Shown: positions 54,345 through 63,209 of the stretch, piece after piece
How the letters are laid out: each line of letters begins with the position of its first letter
Position numbering within the stretch: position 1 is the stretch's first letter
Assembly: GCA_027658995.1 (NCBI GenBank)
Contig: JAQDQK010000001.1
Span: 186,001 to 250,000 of the forward strand
DNA from: Propionibacteriaceae bacterium AM104-82
Lineage (GTDB): Bacteria > Actinomycetota > Actinomycetes > Propionibacteriales > Propionibacteriaceae
Length of the DNA stretch: 64,000 bases
Direction: 5' to 3'
Translations under genes and position numbers: made by a program
The notes under the pieces: generated by a model
Databases searched by the model: none
Seen by the model: the letters and a program-made list of their open reading frames with translations, nothing else
What the model was told of the DNA's origin: nothing

Positions 54345-55721
54345 GTGCACGAGCCGACGGAACTGGGCGCGTCGACCCAGGACGGGACGCCGCGCGTCGA
54401 ACTTCCCGTGCCCACCGAGCCGCCCGTCTACCGGGCCGTGTCCACCAAGCCGGTGGCGGCGACCAAGCGCAGGGTCAGCGACGTCTTCGACGCCGTGTTC
54501 ATCATCATCGCGCTGGTGTGCGTGGGCTGGCTCTCGGTGCGCCTGCTGATCGCCAGTTTCCAGGTGAGCTGGGTGAGCTTCGTGCCGGTGCTCGGCTTCT
54601 ACGCCGTGGTGGCCTACGTGCTGCTGCCTCGACTGCACCAGGTCTTCACGAACCTGTACGTGCCCGACTACTTCATCGGCCGCACCCGCACGGGCGACGG
54701 GCTGCTCGGCGACCCCGTCAACCTCGCCTTCGACGGCAGCGAGGCCGACCTGCACGCCGCGATGCGAGCCGCGGGCTGGAGCCTCGCCGACGAGATCACC
54801 ATCGCCTCGAGCTTCAAGATGATCGTCTCGACGCTGTTTCGGCGCACCTACAAGGAAGCGCCCGTCTCCGACCTGATGCTGTTTCGCAGGCGCCAGGACT
54901 TCGCTTACCAGCAGGAGGTCGGGGGCGACGCGTCGAAGCGCCACCATGTGAGGTTCTGGAAGGTGCCGGACGGCTGGCTGCTTCCCGGCGGCGTTGAGGT
55001 CGGCTGGGTCGCGGCAGGCACCTACGACCGCCGCGTCGGGCTCTCGCTGTTCACCGGGCAGGTGACCCACAAGATCGACCCGGACACCGACGCCGAACGT
55101 GACTACATCGTCGACACGGTGCGCTACGCCGACCCGAAGGTCGGGCTACGCGTCATCGACGGCTTCTCGATCGCCTACCACAGCCGCAACGGCGGGGGAG
55201 ACTCGATCCGCACGGACGGCGACCTGCCGATTGTCGATGCCACGGGGGCCTCGGAGCGCTCACCCGGCCCGCTGCCGGTGCCGGTCTCGGAGGCCGCGGC
55301 GATCACGGAGCACCACATCCCGCCCGCAGGGCTGCTGTTCGCGGGCCTGCTGGTGCTGCTGCGCTCGATTCAGACGGTGGTGCTGCTTCCCCTGGTCGCC
55401 CGGATCGTGCGGGCGGAGGTCGGCGAGACCTGGATGGTGGTCCTCGGCTGCGCCGCGTTCATCTCCTTCCCGCTGTTCTACCTGGCCCTGTGGCTGCTGA
55501 CGCTCGCGAGGCGCAGGTGGGCGCGGACGCTGTTCATGGTGACCCTGAGCCTCGACGCCGTGTTCTCGCTCCTGGAGGCCACCCCGCACGGCGCGATGCG
55601 GATCGTGACGCTCGCCGGGGTCGCGCTGTCGGTGATGACGCTGCTGATGGTCAGCGGCACCGCCGCCCGCACCTGGGTCGACGACCGCAAGCAGCCAGGG
55701 CCGGGGGCTAACGCCGCTTGA
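54345..55721 (+). CDS. LssY C-terminal domain membrane protein
   Basis: A 458-aa protein: two N-terminal helices (about 48-70 and 78-95), a soluble LssY_C-like domain containing SDLMLFRRRQDFAYQQE and HHVRFWKVPDGW, then four C-terminal helices. LssY_C proteins are of unknown biochemical role, often linked to PAP2 phosphatases. GTG 54345 lies 7 bp after TAATGT, fitting a leaderless start. Confidence 0.75.
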   Translation: MHEPTELGASTQDGTPRVELPVPTEPPVYRAVSTKPVAATKRRVSDVFDAVFIIIALVCVGWLSVRLLIASFQVSWVSFVPVLGFYAVVAYVLLPRLHQVFTNLYVPDYFIGRTRTGDGLLGDPVNLAFDGSEADLHAAMRAAGWSLADEITIASSFKMIVSTLFRRTYKEAPVSDLMLFRRRQDFAYQQEVGGDASKRHHVRFWKVPDGWLLPGGVEVGWVAAGTYDRRVGLSLFTGQVTHKIDPDTDAERDYIVDTVRYADPKVGLRVIDGFSIAYHSRNGGGDSIRTDGDLPIVDATGASERSPGPLPVPVSEAAAITEHHIPPAGLLFAGLLVLLRSIQTVVLLPLVARIVRAEVGETWMVVLGCAAFISFPLFYLALWLLTLARRRWARTLFMVTLSLDAVFSLLEATPHGAMRIVTLAGVALSVMTLLMVSGTAARTWVDDRKQPGPGANAA

Positions 55722-55780
55722 CGTCGTTGCGCGATCCGCCCGCTTCCCGGTGGACCGGCTGCCGAAGATCGGCGAAAGCG

Positions 55781-55813
55781 GAAACCCCGCCTGAGCTTGT
55801 CAGACGGGGTTCC
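55781..55813 (-). terminator. Terminator downstream of tRNA-Leu
   Basis: On the minus strand GGAACCCCG, then CTGA-CAAGC-TCAG, then CGGGGTTTCC form one long stem-loop starting 8 bp past the tRNA end. Confidence 0.8.
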
Positions 55814-55820
55814 TGCGTTG

Positions 55821-55905
55821 TGTCCGAGAGAAGACTTGAACTTCCACGCCCTATACGGGCACTAGCACCTCAAGCTAGCGCGTCTACCTATTCCGCCACC
55901 CGGAC
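55821..55905 (-). tRNA. tRNA-Leu (anticodon GAG)
   Basis: An 85-nt tRNA read on the minus strand. Acceptor arms GTCCGGG and CTCGGAC pair with one G-T; the D-arm reads TGGCGGAATAGGTAGACGCG; anticodon arm CTAGC-TTGAGGT-GCTAG gives anticodon GAG; a long variable arm (TGCCCGTATAGGGCG) identifies a class II tRNA; T-arm GTTCAAGTC. Discriminator is A; CCA is not encoded. Confidence 0.95.
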
Positions 55906-56045
55906 GAGTGGACTCCCCTGGAGGAGTGCGACACGCAACTTTAGCAGGCATCCAGGTGGGGAACGCAAATCGGCCAGCCGTCGATCGCCACGAGGCGGCG
56001 TCCTCCCCAATTAGGCTGGGGGCACCGTCGTCGAGGAGGACCACC

Positions 56046-56432
56046 ATGACCCGCGCAACGTTCGAGATCGAGATCACCCCCAACGAGACCCCGCTGCTGC
56101 CCGGAGTGGGGCGATTCGACTTCCAGAAGGTCTGGGACGGTGACATGCAGGGCAGGAGCATCGGGCTGATGCTGTCGGCAGGCGACCCTGCCTCGGGAAC
56201 CGCAGGCTACGTCGCCATGGAGGTCTTCGAGGGCACCGTCGACGGGAAGAAGGGCACCCTCGCCTTCCAGCAACTCGGCACCATGGACGGCGGCAACCAG
56301 GGCCTGCGCTACATCATCGTGCCCGGCTCGGGCACCGGGGAACTCGAGGGCGCGATCGGCGTGCTCAACCTCACCGTCGACGAGAAGACGGGCGAGCACT
56401 CGGTCCTGCTGGAGATGTCCTCAGACCGCTGA
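56046..56432 (+). CDS. DUF3224 family protein
   Basis: A 128-aa beta-barrel-like protein of the DUF3224 family, recognised from DGDMQGRSIGLMLSAGDP, GYVAMEVFEGTVDGKKGTL and PGSGTGELEGAIG. Function unknown. GAGGA precedes ATG 56046. The last 12 bp overlap the convergent aldo/keto reductase. Confidence 0.85.
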   Translation: MTRATFEIEITPNETPLLPGVGRFDFQKVWDGDMQGRSIGLMLSAGDPASGTAGYVAMEVFEGTVDGKKGTLAFQQLGTMDGGNQGLRYIIVPGSGTGELEGAIGVLNLTVDEKTGEHSVLLEMSSDR

Positions 56433-57398
56433 GGCGCCGCGCAGCGCGTTGGGGCCGCCCGAGATGTCGTCCAGGGCGGAGACGATCGGGGCGACCAGTT
56501 CCTTGCCCTCGGTGCCCAGCAGTTCGACCAGTTGGTCCACGGTCCTCGGGCCGACCAGGGCCGAGGCCACCTGTGGCGCGTCGCGCGCCCACAGCAGCGC
56601 CACCTGAGGGGCGGTGAGGCCGAGGCCCTGCGCGGCGTGCGCGACGGCGTCGACGATGGCCTGCGAGCGGGGCTGCAGGTAGGGCTCGAGGAACCAGCCG
56701 AAGTGCTCGGACGCGGCCCGCGAGTCGCGCGGCAGCCTTCCTCCCTGGTACTTGCCCGTCAGGGCGCCACGGCCCAGGCTCGACCATGCGAGCAGGCCGA
56801 GGCCGTGGAACGCGGCGGCGCCCACCACCTCGACCTCGGCGCGGCGGGCCAGCAGCGAGTACTCGACCTGGATGCTCGACAGGGGAGTGCGCGCCCGGTC
56901 CGCCTGCTGCCAGGTGGCGGCCGTGGCGGTCTGCCAGCCGACGAAGTTCGACACGCCCACGTAGCGGGCCATCCCCCGGGCGACCGCGGTGTCGAGCGCG
57001 GACAGCGTCTCCTCGATGGGTGCCGACCCCCAGGCGTGCACCTGCCACAGGTCGACGTGGTCGGTCTTGAGGCGCCGCAGCGACGCCTCCAGGTCGTCGA
57101 GCAGGGCGCCGCGCGAGGTGTCGATGACGCGGCGCGAGTCGCGCACCACGAAGCCGGCCTTGGTCGCGATCGCCAGCGACTCCCGCGGCAGGCCGGCGGC
57201 GAGGGCCTTGCCGATCATCCGCTCCGCGACGCCCGCGCCGTAGGCGGGGGAGGTGTCGACGAGGTTGCCGCCGGCCGAGACGAACTCGTGCAGCAGATCG
57301 CGGGCGGCGGGCCACTCGACGTCGCGGCCCCACGAGATCGTGCCGAGGCCGAGCCGGGAGACCTGCAGGCCGGAGGATCCGAGCGGTCGAAGCAGCAT
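56421..57398 (-). CDS. Aldo/keto reductase
   Basis: A 325-aa NADPH-dependent TIM-barrel oxidoreductase: LGLGTISWGRDVEW, LVDTSPAYGAGVAERMIGKAL (catalytic Asp/Tyr region), the Lys in AIATKAGFVV, HVDLWQVHAWG, YVGVSNFVGWQ. AGGAG lies upstream. Substrate unknown. Confidence 0.93.
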   Translation of the reverse strand: MLLRPLGSSGLQVSRLGLGTISWGRDVEWPAARDLLHEFVSAGGNLVDTSPAYGAGVAERMIGKALAAGLPRESLAIATKAGFVVRDSRRVIDTSRGALLDDLEASLRRLKTDHVDLWQVHAWGSAPIEETLSALDTAVARGMARYVGVSNFVGWQTATAATWQQADRARTPLSSIQVEYSLLARRAEVEVVGAAAFHGLGLLAWSSLGRGALTGKYQGGRLPRDSRAASEHFGWFLEPYLQPRSQAIVDAVAHAAQGLGLTAPQVALLWARDAPQVASALVGPRTVDQLVELLGTEGKELVAPIVSALDDISGGPNALRGASAV

Positions 57399-57410
57399 GA
57401 AGTGGGGCTC

Positions 57411-58235
57411 CTAGGCGACGAGGACACCCGCCAGGATCAGCGCGGCGACGATGGCCGCGATCACCAGACGGTAGACGACGAAGATCGTGAAGTTGTGGGT
57501 GGAGATGTAGCGCAGCAGCCAGGCGATCACGGCGTAGCCGACGACGAACGCCAGCACCGTCGCCACGATGGTCGGCCCCCACGCCGTCGACGGGTCGCCG
57601 CCGATGTCCTTCAACTTGTACAGGCCCGAGCCGAACACGGCGGGGATCGCGAGCAGGAACGCGTAGCGGGTGGCCGCCTCACGGGTGTAGCCCAGGAAAA
57701 GGCCGCCGGAGATGGTGGCGCCGGAGCGGGAGACGCCGGGGATCAGCGCCGCGGCCTGGAACAGGCCGAACAGGATGCCGTCGCGCCAGGACAGGTCCTT
57801 CAACTCGCGGGTGTTGCGGGCGCCGTAACGGTCGGCCAGCGCGAGCACGATCGCCACGCCCGCGAGCATCGCGACGGTGATCCACAGGTTCCGCAGCGTC
57901 GAGTCGATCGCGTCCTGAAACAGCAGGCCGAGAACCACGATCGGGATCGAACCGATGATCACCAGCCACCCCATCCGCGCATCGGGATCGCCCTTCTCGA
58001 CCTTGCCGGTGAAGGAGCCGAACCAGTGCGTGATGATGCGCCAGATGTCCTTGCGGAAGTAGACGAGCACCGCGGTCTCGGTGCCCAACTGGGTCACGGC
58101 GGTGAACGCCGCTCCCGGGTCCCTCCCCTCGAAGAAGAGTTGCCCGACGATCGAGACGTGGGCACTGGAGGAGATGGGGAGGAACTCCGTCAGTCCCTGC
58201 ACGATGCCGAGCACGATGGCCTGTAGCCAGTCCAT
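57411..58235 (-). CDS. uppP: Undecaprenyl-diphosphatase (BacA family)
   Basis: A 274-aa membrane enzyme recycling undecaprenyl pyrophosphate to the carrier lipid used in peptidoglycan synthesis; overexpression gives bacitracin resistance. The two signature motifs are GLTEFLPISSSAH and PGVSRSGATI, with eight hydrophobic helices. GAGAGGAAG precedes ATG 58235. Lies 12 bp upstream of the aldo/keto reductase, likely one transcript. Confidence 0.96.
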   Translation of the reverse strand: MDWLQAIVLGIVQGLTEFLPISSSAHVSIVGQLFFEGRDPGAAFTAVTQLGTETAVLVYFRKDIWRIITHWFGSFTGKVEKGDPDARMGWLVIIGSIPIVVLGLLFQDAIDSTLRNLWITVAMLAGVAIVLALADRYGARNTRELKDLSWRDGILFGLFQAAALIPGVSRSGATISGGLFLGYTREAATRYAFLLAIPAVFGSGLYKLKDIGGDPSTAWGPTIVATVLAFVVGYAVIAWLLRYISTHNFTIFVVYRLVIAAIVAALILAGVLVA

Positions 58236-58312
58236 TCCGGTCTTCCTCTCGGTTGGCGAAATCAGCGCAACTGTACTCCGGGCCCAGATGGGGCCGCGTT
58301 AGGCTTGCCGCC

Positions 58313-58969
58313 ATGACGAAGGTGGTCCTGATTCGCCATGGACGCTCCACGGCCAACGCCGACGGGGTACTCGCTGGCCGCGCCCCCGGGGTGGCGCTCG
58401 ACGACGTCGGCCGCTCGCAGGCTGAGGCCCTGGCCGCGATCTTCGAGGGCGTGACGGTCGCCGCCGCGTTCACCTCACCGGTGCAGCGCTGCCGCGAGAC
58501 GGCCGCCCTGGCAGGCTTCCCCGACGCGACCGTTGTCGACGGCCTCAGCGAATGCGACTACGGGGCCTGGACGGGCGCCAAGTTGGAGGCCCTGCGCGAC
58601 GAGGACGTGTGGGGCGACATCCAGGTGGCCCCCTCGCGCGTCACGTTCCCCGACGGCGAGTCGATGCTCGAGATGTTCACACGGACCACGGCCGCCGTCC
58701 GCGAACTCGCCGGCAGCCACGCCGACCACGACACCGTCGTGGTGTTCTCGCACGGCGACCCCATCAAGGCGATCCTCGCCGACGCGTTCGGCATGCGCCT
58801 CGACGACTTCCAGCGCCTACACGTCAGCCCGGCCGGTGTCAGCATCGTCGAGTACCACGGCGACCGCCCGCTCGTGGTCTGCGTCAACGCCGGGGGAGAC
58901 CTCACCAAGCTGCTCAGCGCCCACAACGCGCCCGCCGTGGGCGGCGGCGACGTCGCGAAACCCGCGTAG
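58313..58969 (+). CDS. Histidine phosphatase family protein (MSMEG_4193-like phosphomutase)
   Basis: A 218-aa phosphoglycerate-mutase-fold enzyme. The phospho-histidine is in LIRHGRSTAN, with SPVQRCRETA, ECDYGAWTG and VVVFSHGDPIKAIL completing the active site. It opens the conserved actinobacterial group with DUF3090, SCO1664 and mshC. TAGGCT at 58300-58305 lies 8 bp before ATG, so the transcript is probably leaderless. Confidence 0.92.
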   Translation: MTKVVLIRHGRSTANADGVLAGRAPGVALDDVGRSQAEALAAIFEGVTVAAAFTSPVQRCRETAALAGFPDATVVDGLSECDYGAWTGAKLEALRDEDVWGDIQVAPSRVTFPDGESMLEMFTRTTAAVRELAGSHADHDTVVVFSHGDPIKAILADAFGMRLDDFQRLHVSPAGVSIVEYHGDRPLVVCVNAGGDLTKLLSAHNAPAVGGGDVAKPA

Positions 58970-58979
58970 GCTGCAAGCC

Positions 58980-59501
58980 ATGATGCTGGAGTTTGATCGA
59001 CCGGACAGGTGCGTCGTCGGCACCGTCGGCCAGCCAGGCAACCGCCTGTTCCTCATCCAGGTCGCGCAGGGCGGCAAGTTGGCCGCCGTCGCGGTGGAGA
59101 AGCAGCAGGCCCAACTGCTCGGCGTGCGCGTCGGTGAGGTCCTCGACCAGCTTGCCGACCTCGGCCACGACGTGCCCCCGGAGCAACCTCCCGCAGACAT
59201 GGGGCCCCTCGACGCGCCCGTCTCGGTCGACTTCCGGGCCGCCGCCATCGGGCTCGCCTGGGACGCCGAGACGCAGCGCCTCGTGCTCGAACTCTTCTCC
59301 ATCGAGTCCGACGACGACTCGGGCGAGAACTCGCTGCTGCAGGTCCGCCTCACCCCTGCCATGGCCCGCGAGTTCTCCGGAAGGGCCGCCCTGATCGTCG
59401 CCTCCGGCCGGCCCGCCTGCCCCGCGTGCGGCCAGCCCCTCGACCCGGGGGGCCACATCTGCCCCCGGTCCAACGGCTACCGGGGCGACCTGTTCGCATG
59501 A
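58980..59501 (+). CDS. DUF3090 family protein
   Basis: A 173-aa protein of unknown function, recognised by EFDRPDRCVVGTVGQPGNR, FFLIQ-like strand and a C-terminal zinc-ribbon-like CPACGQPLDPGGHICPRSNG. TAGGCT at 58967-58972 precedes the first of two ATGs by 8 bp. The stop overlaps the SCO1664 start. Confidence 0.92.
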   Translation: MMLEFDRPDRCVVGTVGQPGNRLFLIQVAQGGKLAAVAVEKQQAQLLGVRVGEVLDQLADLGHDVPPEQPPADMGPLDAPVSVDFRAAAIGLAWDAETQRLVLELFSIESDDDSGENSLLQVRLTPAMAREFSGRAALIVASGRPACPACGQPLDPGGHICPRSNGYRGDLFA

Positions 59502-60235
59502 GCGGCCCCGTCGGCGACCTGAGCCTCGTCGGCCGCCTGGTGGACGCCTCCAACGGCACCTTCCTCGGAGTCGACGAGGACCACAACGCTTGGGTCTACA
59601 AGCCCGTCGCAGGGGAGGCGCCGCTGTGGGACTTCCCCGCGGGCACCCTGAGCCGGCGCGAGGTCGCGGCATACGAACTGTCCAGGTACCTCGGGCTGGG
59701 CCTCGTGCCCCTGACGGTGTGGATCGACGGGCCGCTCGGCGAGGGTTCCGCGCAGGCGTGGGTCGAGGGCGAGGCGACCGACCTGATCGACCTGATCGAG
59801 CCCGAGGCCGTCACCGAGCAGTGGCTGCCGATCCTGGGTGCCACCACCCAGGACGAACGGCCCGTGGTGCTGGCGCACCGCGACGACCCCAGGCTGCGCG
59901 AGGTGGCGCTGTTCGACGCGCTGCTCAACAACTCCGACCGCAAGGCCAGCCACCTGATCGCTGATGGCGAACAGTTGCGCGGCGTCGACCACGGCGTCAG
60001 CCTGCACGTCGACGACAAGCTCCGCACCGTCCTGTGGGGGTGGGCGGGGGACCCGCTGACGCCCGAAGAGGCCAGTCGCGCCGCGGTGGTCGCGTCGCTG
60101 GCGGCCCCGCTGTCGCCCGGGTTGAGCGACGAGGAATGGGACGCACTGAGGGGGCGCGCGGAGGCGATGCTCGCCTCCGGGTGCCTGCCGCAGCCGTCTG
60201 GCAGGTGGCCAGGAATCCCGTGGCCGCCGTTGTAG
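59498..60235 (+). CDS. SCO1664 family protein
   Basis: A 245-aa protein with a distant PI3/4-kinase or HipA-like look: WVYKPVAGEAPLWDFP (ATP-lysine-like), REVAAYELSRYLGLGLVP, LFDALLNNSDRKASHLI (catalytic-loop-like) and RGVDHGVSLHVDDKLR (metal-loop-like). Biochemical role unknown. Overlap ATGA with the DUF3090 gene; mshC follows 16 bp later. Confidence 0.9.
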   Translation: MSGPVGDLSLVGRLVDASNGTFLGVDEDHNAWVYKPVAGEAPLWDFPAGTLSRREVAAYELSRYLGLGLVPLTVWIDGPLGEGSAQAWVEGEATDLIDLIEPEAVTEQWLPILGATTQDERPVVLAHRDDPRLREVALFDALLNNSDRKASHLIADGEQLRGVDHGVSLHVDDKLRTVLWGWAGDPLTPEEASRAAVVASLAAPLSPGLSDEEWDALRGRAEAMLASGCLPQPSGRWPGIPWPPL

Positions 60236-60251
60236 GCGCTAAATTGGCCGC

Positions 60252-61499
60252 ATGTATGCGTGGGCCCCAGTCGCCGTTCCGACCCTGAAGCCATCCGCGG
60301 GCGGTGAGCGGCTCAGCGTGTTCGACAGCCGCACCCTCGGCCAGTTGCAGGTCGGCCCCGCCGACGGCGGCGAGGCGCGGATGTACGTGTGCGGCATCAC
60401 GCCCTACGACGCGACCCACCTCGGCCACGCCAACACCTACGTCACCTTCGACCTGATCAACCGCGTCTGGCGCGACCTCGGGGCCCAGGTCAACTACACC
60501 CAGAACGTCACAGACGTCGACGACCCGCTCCTGGAGCGCGCCGCGCAGACGGGTCAGGAGTGGGAGGAACTCGCAGAGGACCAGACAGAACTGTTCCGCA
60601 GCGACATGCAGGACCTCCGCGTCATCCCGCCCGAGCACTACGTGGGTGCCGTCGAATCCATCGCGCTGGTGGTATCCCTGATCGAGGAGATGCTGCCAAC
60701 CGGGCTGGTCTACCAGTTGGACGACCCCGAGCACCCGGACTGGTACTTCAACACGGTCGCCGCGCCCGGCTTCGGGGAGATCAGCCATCTTGACGAGGCC
60801 GAGATGATCGCCAAGTTCCGCGACAACGGCGGTGACCCCGACCGGGACGGTAAGCGCCACCCGCTCGACTGCCTGGTGTGGCGCTACGCCCGCCCCGACG
60901 AGCCGAGCTGGACGTCCTCGCTTGGCGCGGGCCGCCCCGGCTGGCATATCGAGTGCACCGCCATCGCCCTGAAGTTCCTGGGCCGCGACTTCGACGTCCA
61001 GGGCGGCGGCTCCGACCTGATCTTCCCGCACCACGAGATGTGCGCCGCGGAGGCCATCGTCGCCTCGGGAGAACCCCTCGCGAAGGCCTACGTGCACTCC
61101 GGCCTCGTCGGGCTCGACGGCGAGAAGATGAGCAAGTCGAAGGGCAACCTCGAACTGGTCAGCAGGCTCCGCCACGGCGGCGCCGACCCGATGGCGATCC
61201 GGCTCGCGCTGATGAGCCACCACTACCGCGAGAACTGGGAGTGGACACCCGACCAGTTGGACGCCGCCACCCGGCGGCTCGCGCTGTGGCGCTCGGTCCT
61301 CGACCTGCCGGGCGCGGTGCCCGCTGCCGAGACCATCGAGGCGATGCGGGCCGCGCTGCGCGACGATCTGGACACCCCGACGGCGCTCGCCGCGGTCGAC
61401 ACCTGGGCAGCCGCCTCGCAGGCGATCGACCAGGACGATCCCGCCGCGATCGTCGAGATGACCACCGCCGTCGACGCGCTGCTGGGCATCGCGCTGTAA
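60252..61499 (+). CDS. mshC: Cysteine:1D-myo-inosityl 2-amino-2-deoxy-alpha-D-glucopyranoside ligase
   Basis: A 415-aa class I tRNA-synthetase-like ligase joining cysteine to GlcN-Ins in mycothiol synthesis. HIGH-type motif THLGHA, zinc-ligand Cys in [36 protein letters not shown] and KMSKSKG are present. Overall it is shorter than CysS and has the MshC N terminus (WAPVAVPTL). TAAATT at 60240-60245 lies 7 bp before the ATG, fitting a leaderless start. Confidence 0.95.
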   Translation: MYAWAPVAVPTLKPSAGGERLSVFDSRTLGQLQVGPADGGEARMYVCGITPYDATHLGHANTYVTFDLINRVWRDLGAQVNYTQNVTDVDDPLLERAAQTGQEWEELAEDQTELFRSDMQDLRVIPPEHYVGAVESIALVVSLIEEMLPTGLVYQLDDPEHPDWYFNTVAAPGFGEISHLDEAEMIAKFRDNGGDPDRDGKRHPLDCLVWRYARPDEPSWTSSLGAGRPGWHIECTAIALKFLGRDFDVQGGGSDLIFPHHEMCAAEAIVASGEPLAKAYVHSGLVGLDGEKMSKSKGNLELVSRLRHGGADPMAIRLALMSHHYRENWEWTPDQLDAATRRLALWRSVLDLPGAVPAAETIEAMRAALRDDLDTPTALAAVDTWAAASQAIDQDDPAAIVEMTTAVDALLGIAL

Positions 61500-61516
61500 C
61501 GGGTAGGCTGCCGACC

Positions 61517-61780
61517 GTGAAAACGTTCGACGAACTCTTCGAGCAGCTGTCCGAGACCAAAGAGACCCGCCCCGAGGGGTCGGGCACCATCGCGCGCCTC
61601 GACGCCGGCGTCCATTCGATCGGTAAGAAGATCGTCGAGGAGGCGGCCGAGGTGTGGATGGCCGCCGAGTACGAGACGAAGGAGCAGGCGGCCGAGGAGA
61701 TCAGCCAACTGCTGTACCACGCTCAGGTCATGATGCTCGCGCTCGACCTGAAGCTCGAAGACGTCTACCGCTACCTCTGA
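61517..61780 (+). CDS. hisE: Phosphoribosyl-ATP pyrophosphatase
   Basis: An 87-aa MazG-fold enzyme for the second step of histidine synthesis. [31 protein letters not shown] and [14 protein letters not shown] are family blocks with the metal-binding EEAAE. GTG 61517 lies 8 bp after TAGGCT (61504-61509). hisG follows after 16 bp. Confidence 0.96.
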   Translation: MKTFDELFEQLSETKETRPEGSGTIARLDAGVHSIGKKIVEEAAEVWMAAEYETKEQAAEEISQLLYHAQVMMLALDLKLEDVYRYL

Positions 61781-61796
61781 GAGAAACTGGCCCATC

Positions 61797-62660
61797 GTGA
61801 CCTCTGAACGCCTGCTTCGCATCGCCGTCCCCAACAAGGGCGCGCTCGCCGAACCCGCCGCCGCCATGCTGCGCGCCGCCGGCTACCGGCAGCGCACAGA
61901 CGCCAAGGACCTGACCCTCATCGACGCCGACCACAACGTCGAGTTCTACTACCTCCGCCCCCGCGACATCGCCGTCTACATCGGCCGCGGCCACCTCGAC
62001 CTCGGCATCACCGGCCGCGACATGCTGCTCGACTCGGAGGCCGACGCCACCGAGATCATGCAGCTCGGCTTCGGCGGCTCAAGGTTCAGGTTCGCCGCCC
62101 GCGGCGGTGCCGTGATGTCCGTGTCCGACCTGCAGGGCAGGCGGATCGCCACCTCCTACCCGGGGCTGCTGCAGACCTACCTCGCCGACCAGGGCATTGA
62201 CGCGGAACTCGTCAAGCTGGACGGCGCCGTCGAGTCGGCCATTCGGCTCGGGGTCGCCGACGTGGTCGCCGATGTCGTCGATACGGGCACCACGCTGCGC
62301 CGCGCGGGCCTCGAGCTGTTCGGCGACGCAATCTGCACCTCCGTGGCGGTCCTGATCCAGCGCAACGGCGGAGGCGACCTGCCCCCGCAGGCCGAGGCGC
62401 TGCGCACCCGCCTGAACTCGGTGCTCGTCGCCCAGAACTACCTGATGCTCGACTACAACGTCGAGCAGGCCAACCTCACCACCACCATCGACCTCGCGCC
62501 CGGCGTCGAGGGCCCGACGGTGTCGAACCTCGCAAAGGAGGGCTGGTGCGCCGTGCGCGTGCTCGTCCCCCGCAAGGGCGTCCACCTCCTGATGGACCAG
62601 TTGTACGAGGCGGGGGCCCGCGGCATCCTGCTGACGGAGTTGGCGGCGTGCAGGCTGTGA
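61797..62660 (+). CDS. hisG: ATP phosphoribosyltransferase, long form
   Basis: A 287-aa HisG with the C-terminal regulatory ACT-like domain, catalysing the first committed step of histidine synthesis and normally inhibited by histidine. IAVPNKGALAEPAAAMLRAAG, RGHLDLGITGRDML, IATSYPGLLQTYL and VADVVDTGTTLRRAGLE (PRPP loop) are present. GTG at 61797. Confidence 0.96.
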   Translation: MTSERLLRIAVPNKGALAEPAAAMLRAAGYRQRTDAKDLTLIDADHNVEFYYLRPRDIAVYIGRGHLDLGITGRDMLLDSEADATEIMQLGFGGSRFRFAARGGAVMSVSDLQGRRIATSYPGLLQTYLADQGIDAELVKLDGAVESAIRLGVADVVADVVDTGTTLRRAGLELFGDAICTSVAVLIQRNGGGDLPPQAEALRTRLNSVLVAQNYLMLDYNVEQANLTTTIDLAPGVEGPTVSNLAKEGWCAVRVLVPRKGVHLLMDQLYEAGARGILLTELAACRL

Positions 62661-63196
62661 GGGACGAGCAGAGCACCCCGACGCCGTCCGAGGTTCCCGA
62701 GCGGCTGGCCTACACCAGCCCGCCCGCGCTGATGACGGCCGTGGTGCTGTCGATCGTGCTGCTGTCGTTCTCGATGTTCGGCTGGTGGGCGCTCGGCAAG
62801 GAGATCCGCAACCAGGTGACGTGGCTGCAGGCCGCGACGCTGCTGTTCTTCGTGTTCGTGATGATCGGCGTGATGCTGTCCGTGGGCTACTCGCGGCTGT
62901 GGGCCAACGAGCAGGGCATCACGGTGCGCAACGGCCCGATCCTGCGCAAGTACCCCATCGACCAGATCGCGGGCGTGCGGCTGCGCAAGGGCGACCCCTG
63001 GAGCTCGCTGCTGCTGAAGGGCGACGGCGAACTGAAGCGTAAGCCGGTGCTCGCCATCCAGTCCCTGGAGGGTGAGGCGGGGGAGCGCAAGCTGATCGAA
63101 CTGCGCCGCTGGCTGGTCGAGCATGGCGCCACCTCCCGCGACGTGGTGATCCGCGACGCGGACGAGCCACCCGTCGAGGACGACGATCCCCGCTGA
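62657..63196 (+). CDS. PH-domain (bPH-type) membrane protein
   Basis: A 179-aa protein with two membrane helices (about 27-46 and 54-74) and a bacterial PH-like domain (ITVRNGPILRKYPIDQIAGVRL). Conserved behind hisG in actinobacteria; function unknown. GTG 62657 overlaps the hisG stop (GTGA); a GTG three codons earlier is in frame. Confidence 0.85.
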   Translation: MRDEQSTPTPSEVPERLAYTSPPALMTAVVLSIVLLSFSMFGWWALGKEIRNQVTWLQAATLLFFVFVMIGVMLSVGYSRLWANEQGITVRNGPILRKYPIDQIAGVRLRKGDPWSSLLLKGDGELKRKPVLAIQSLEGEAGERKLIELRRWLVEHGATSRDVVIRDADEPPVEDDDPR

Positions 63197-63209
63197 GGCC
63201 GCCGTCGGC

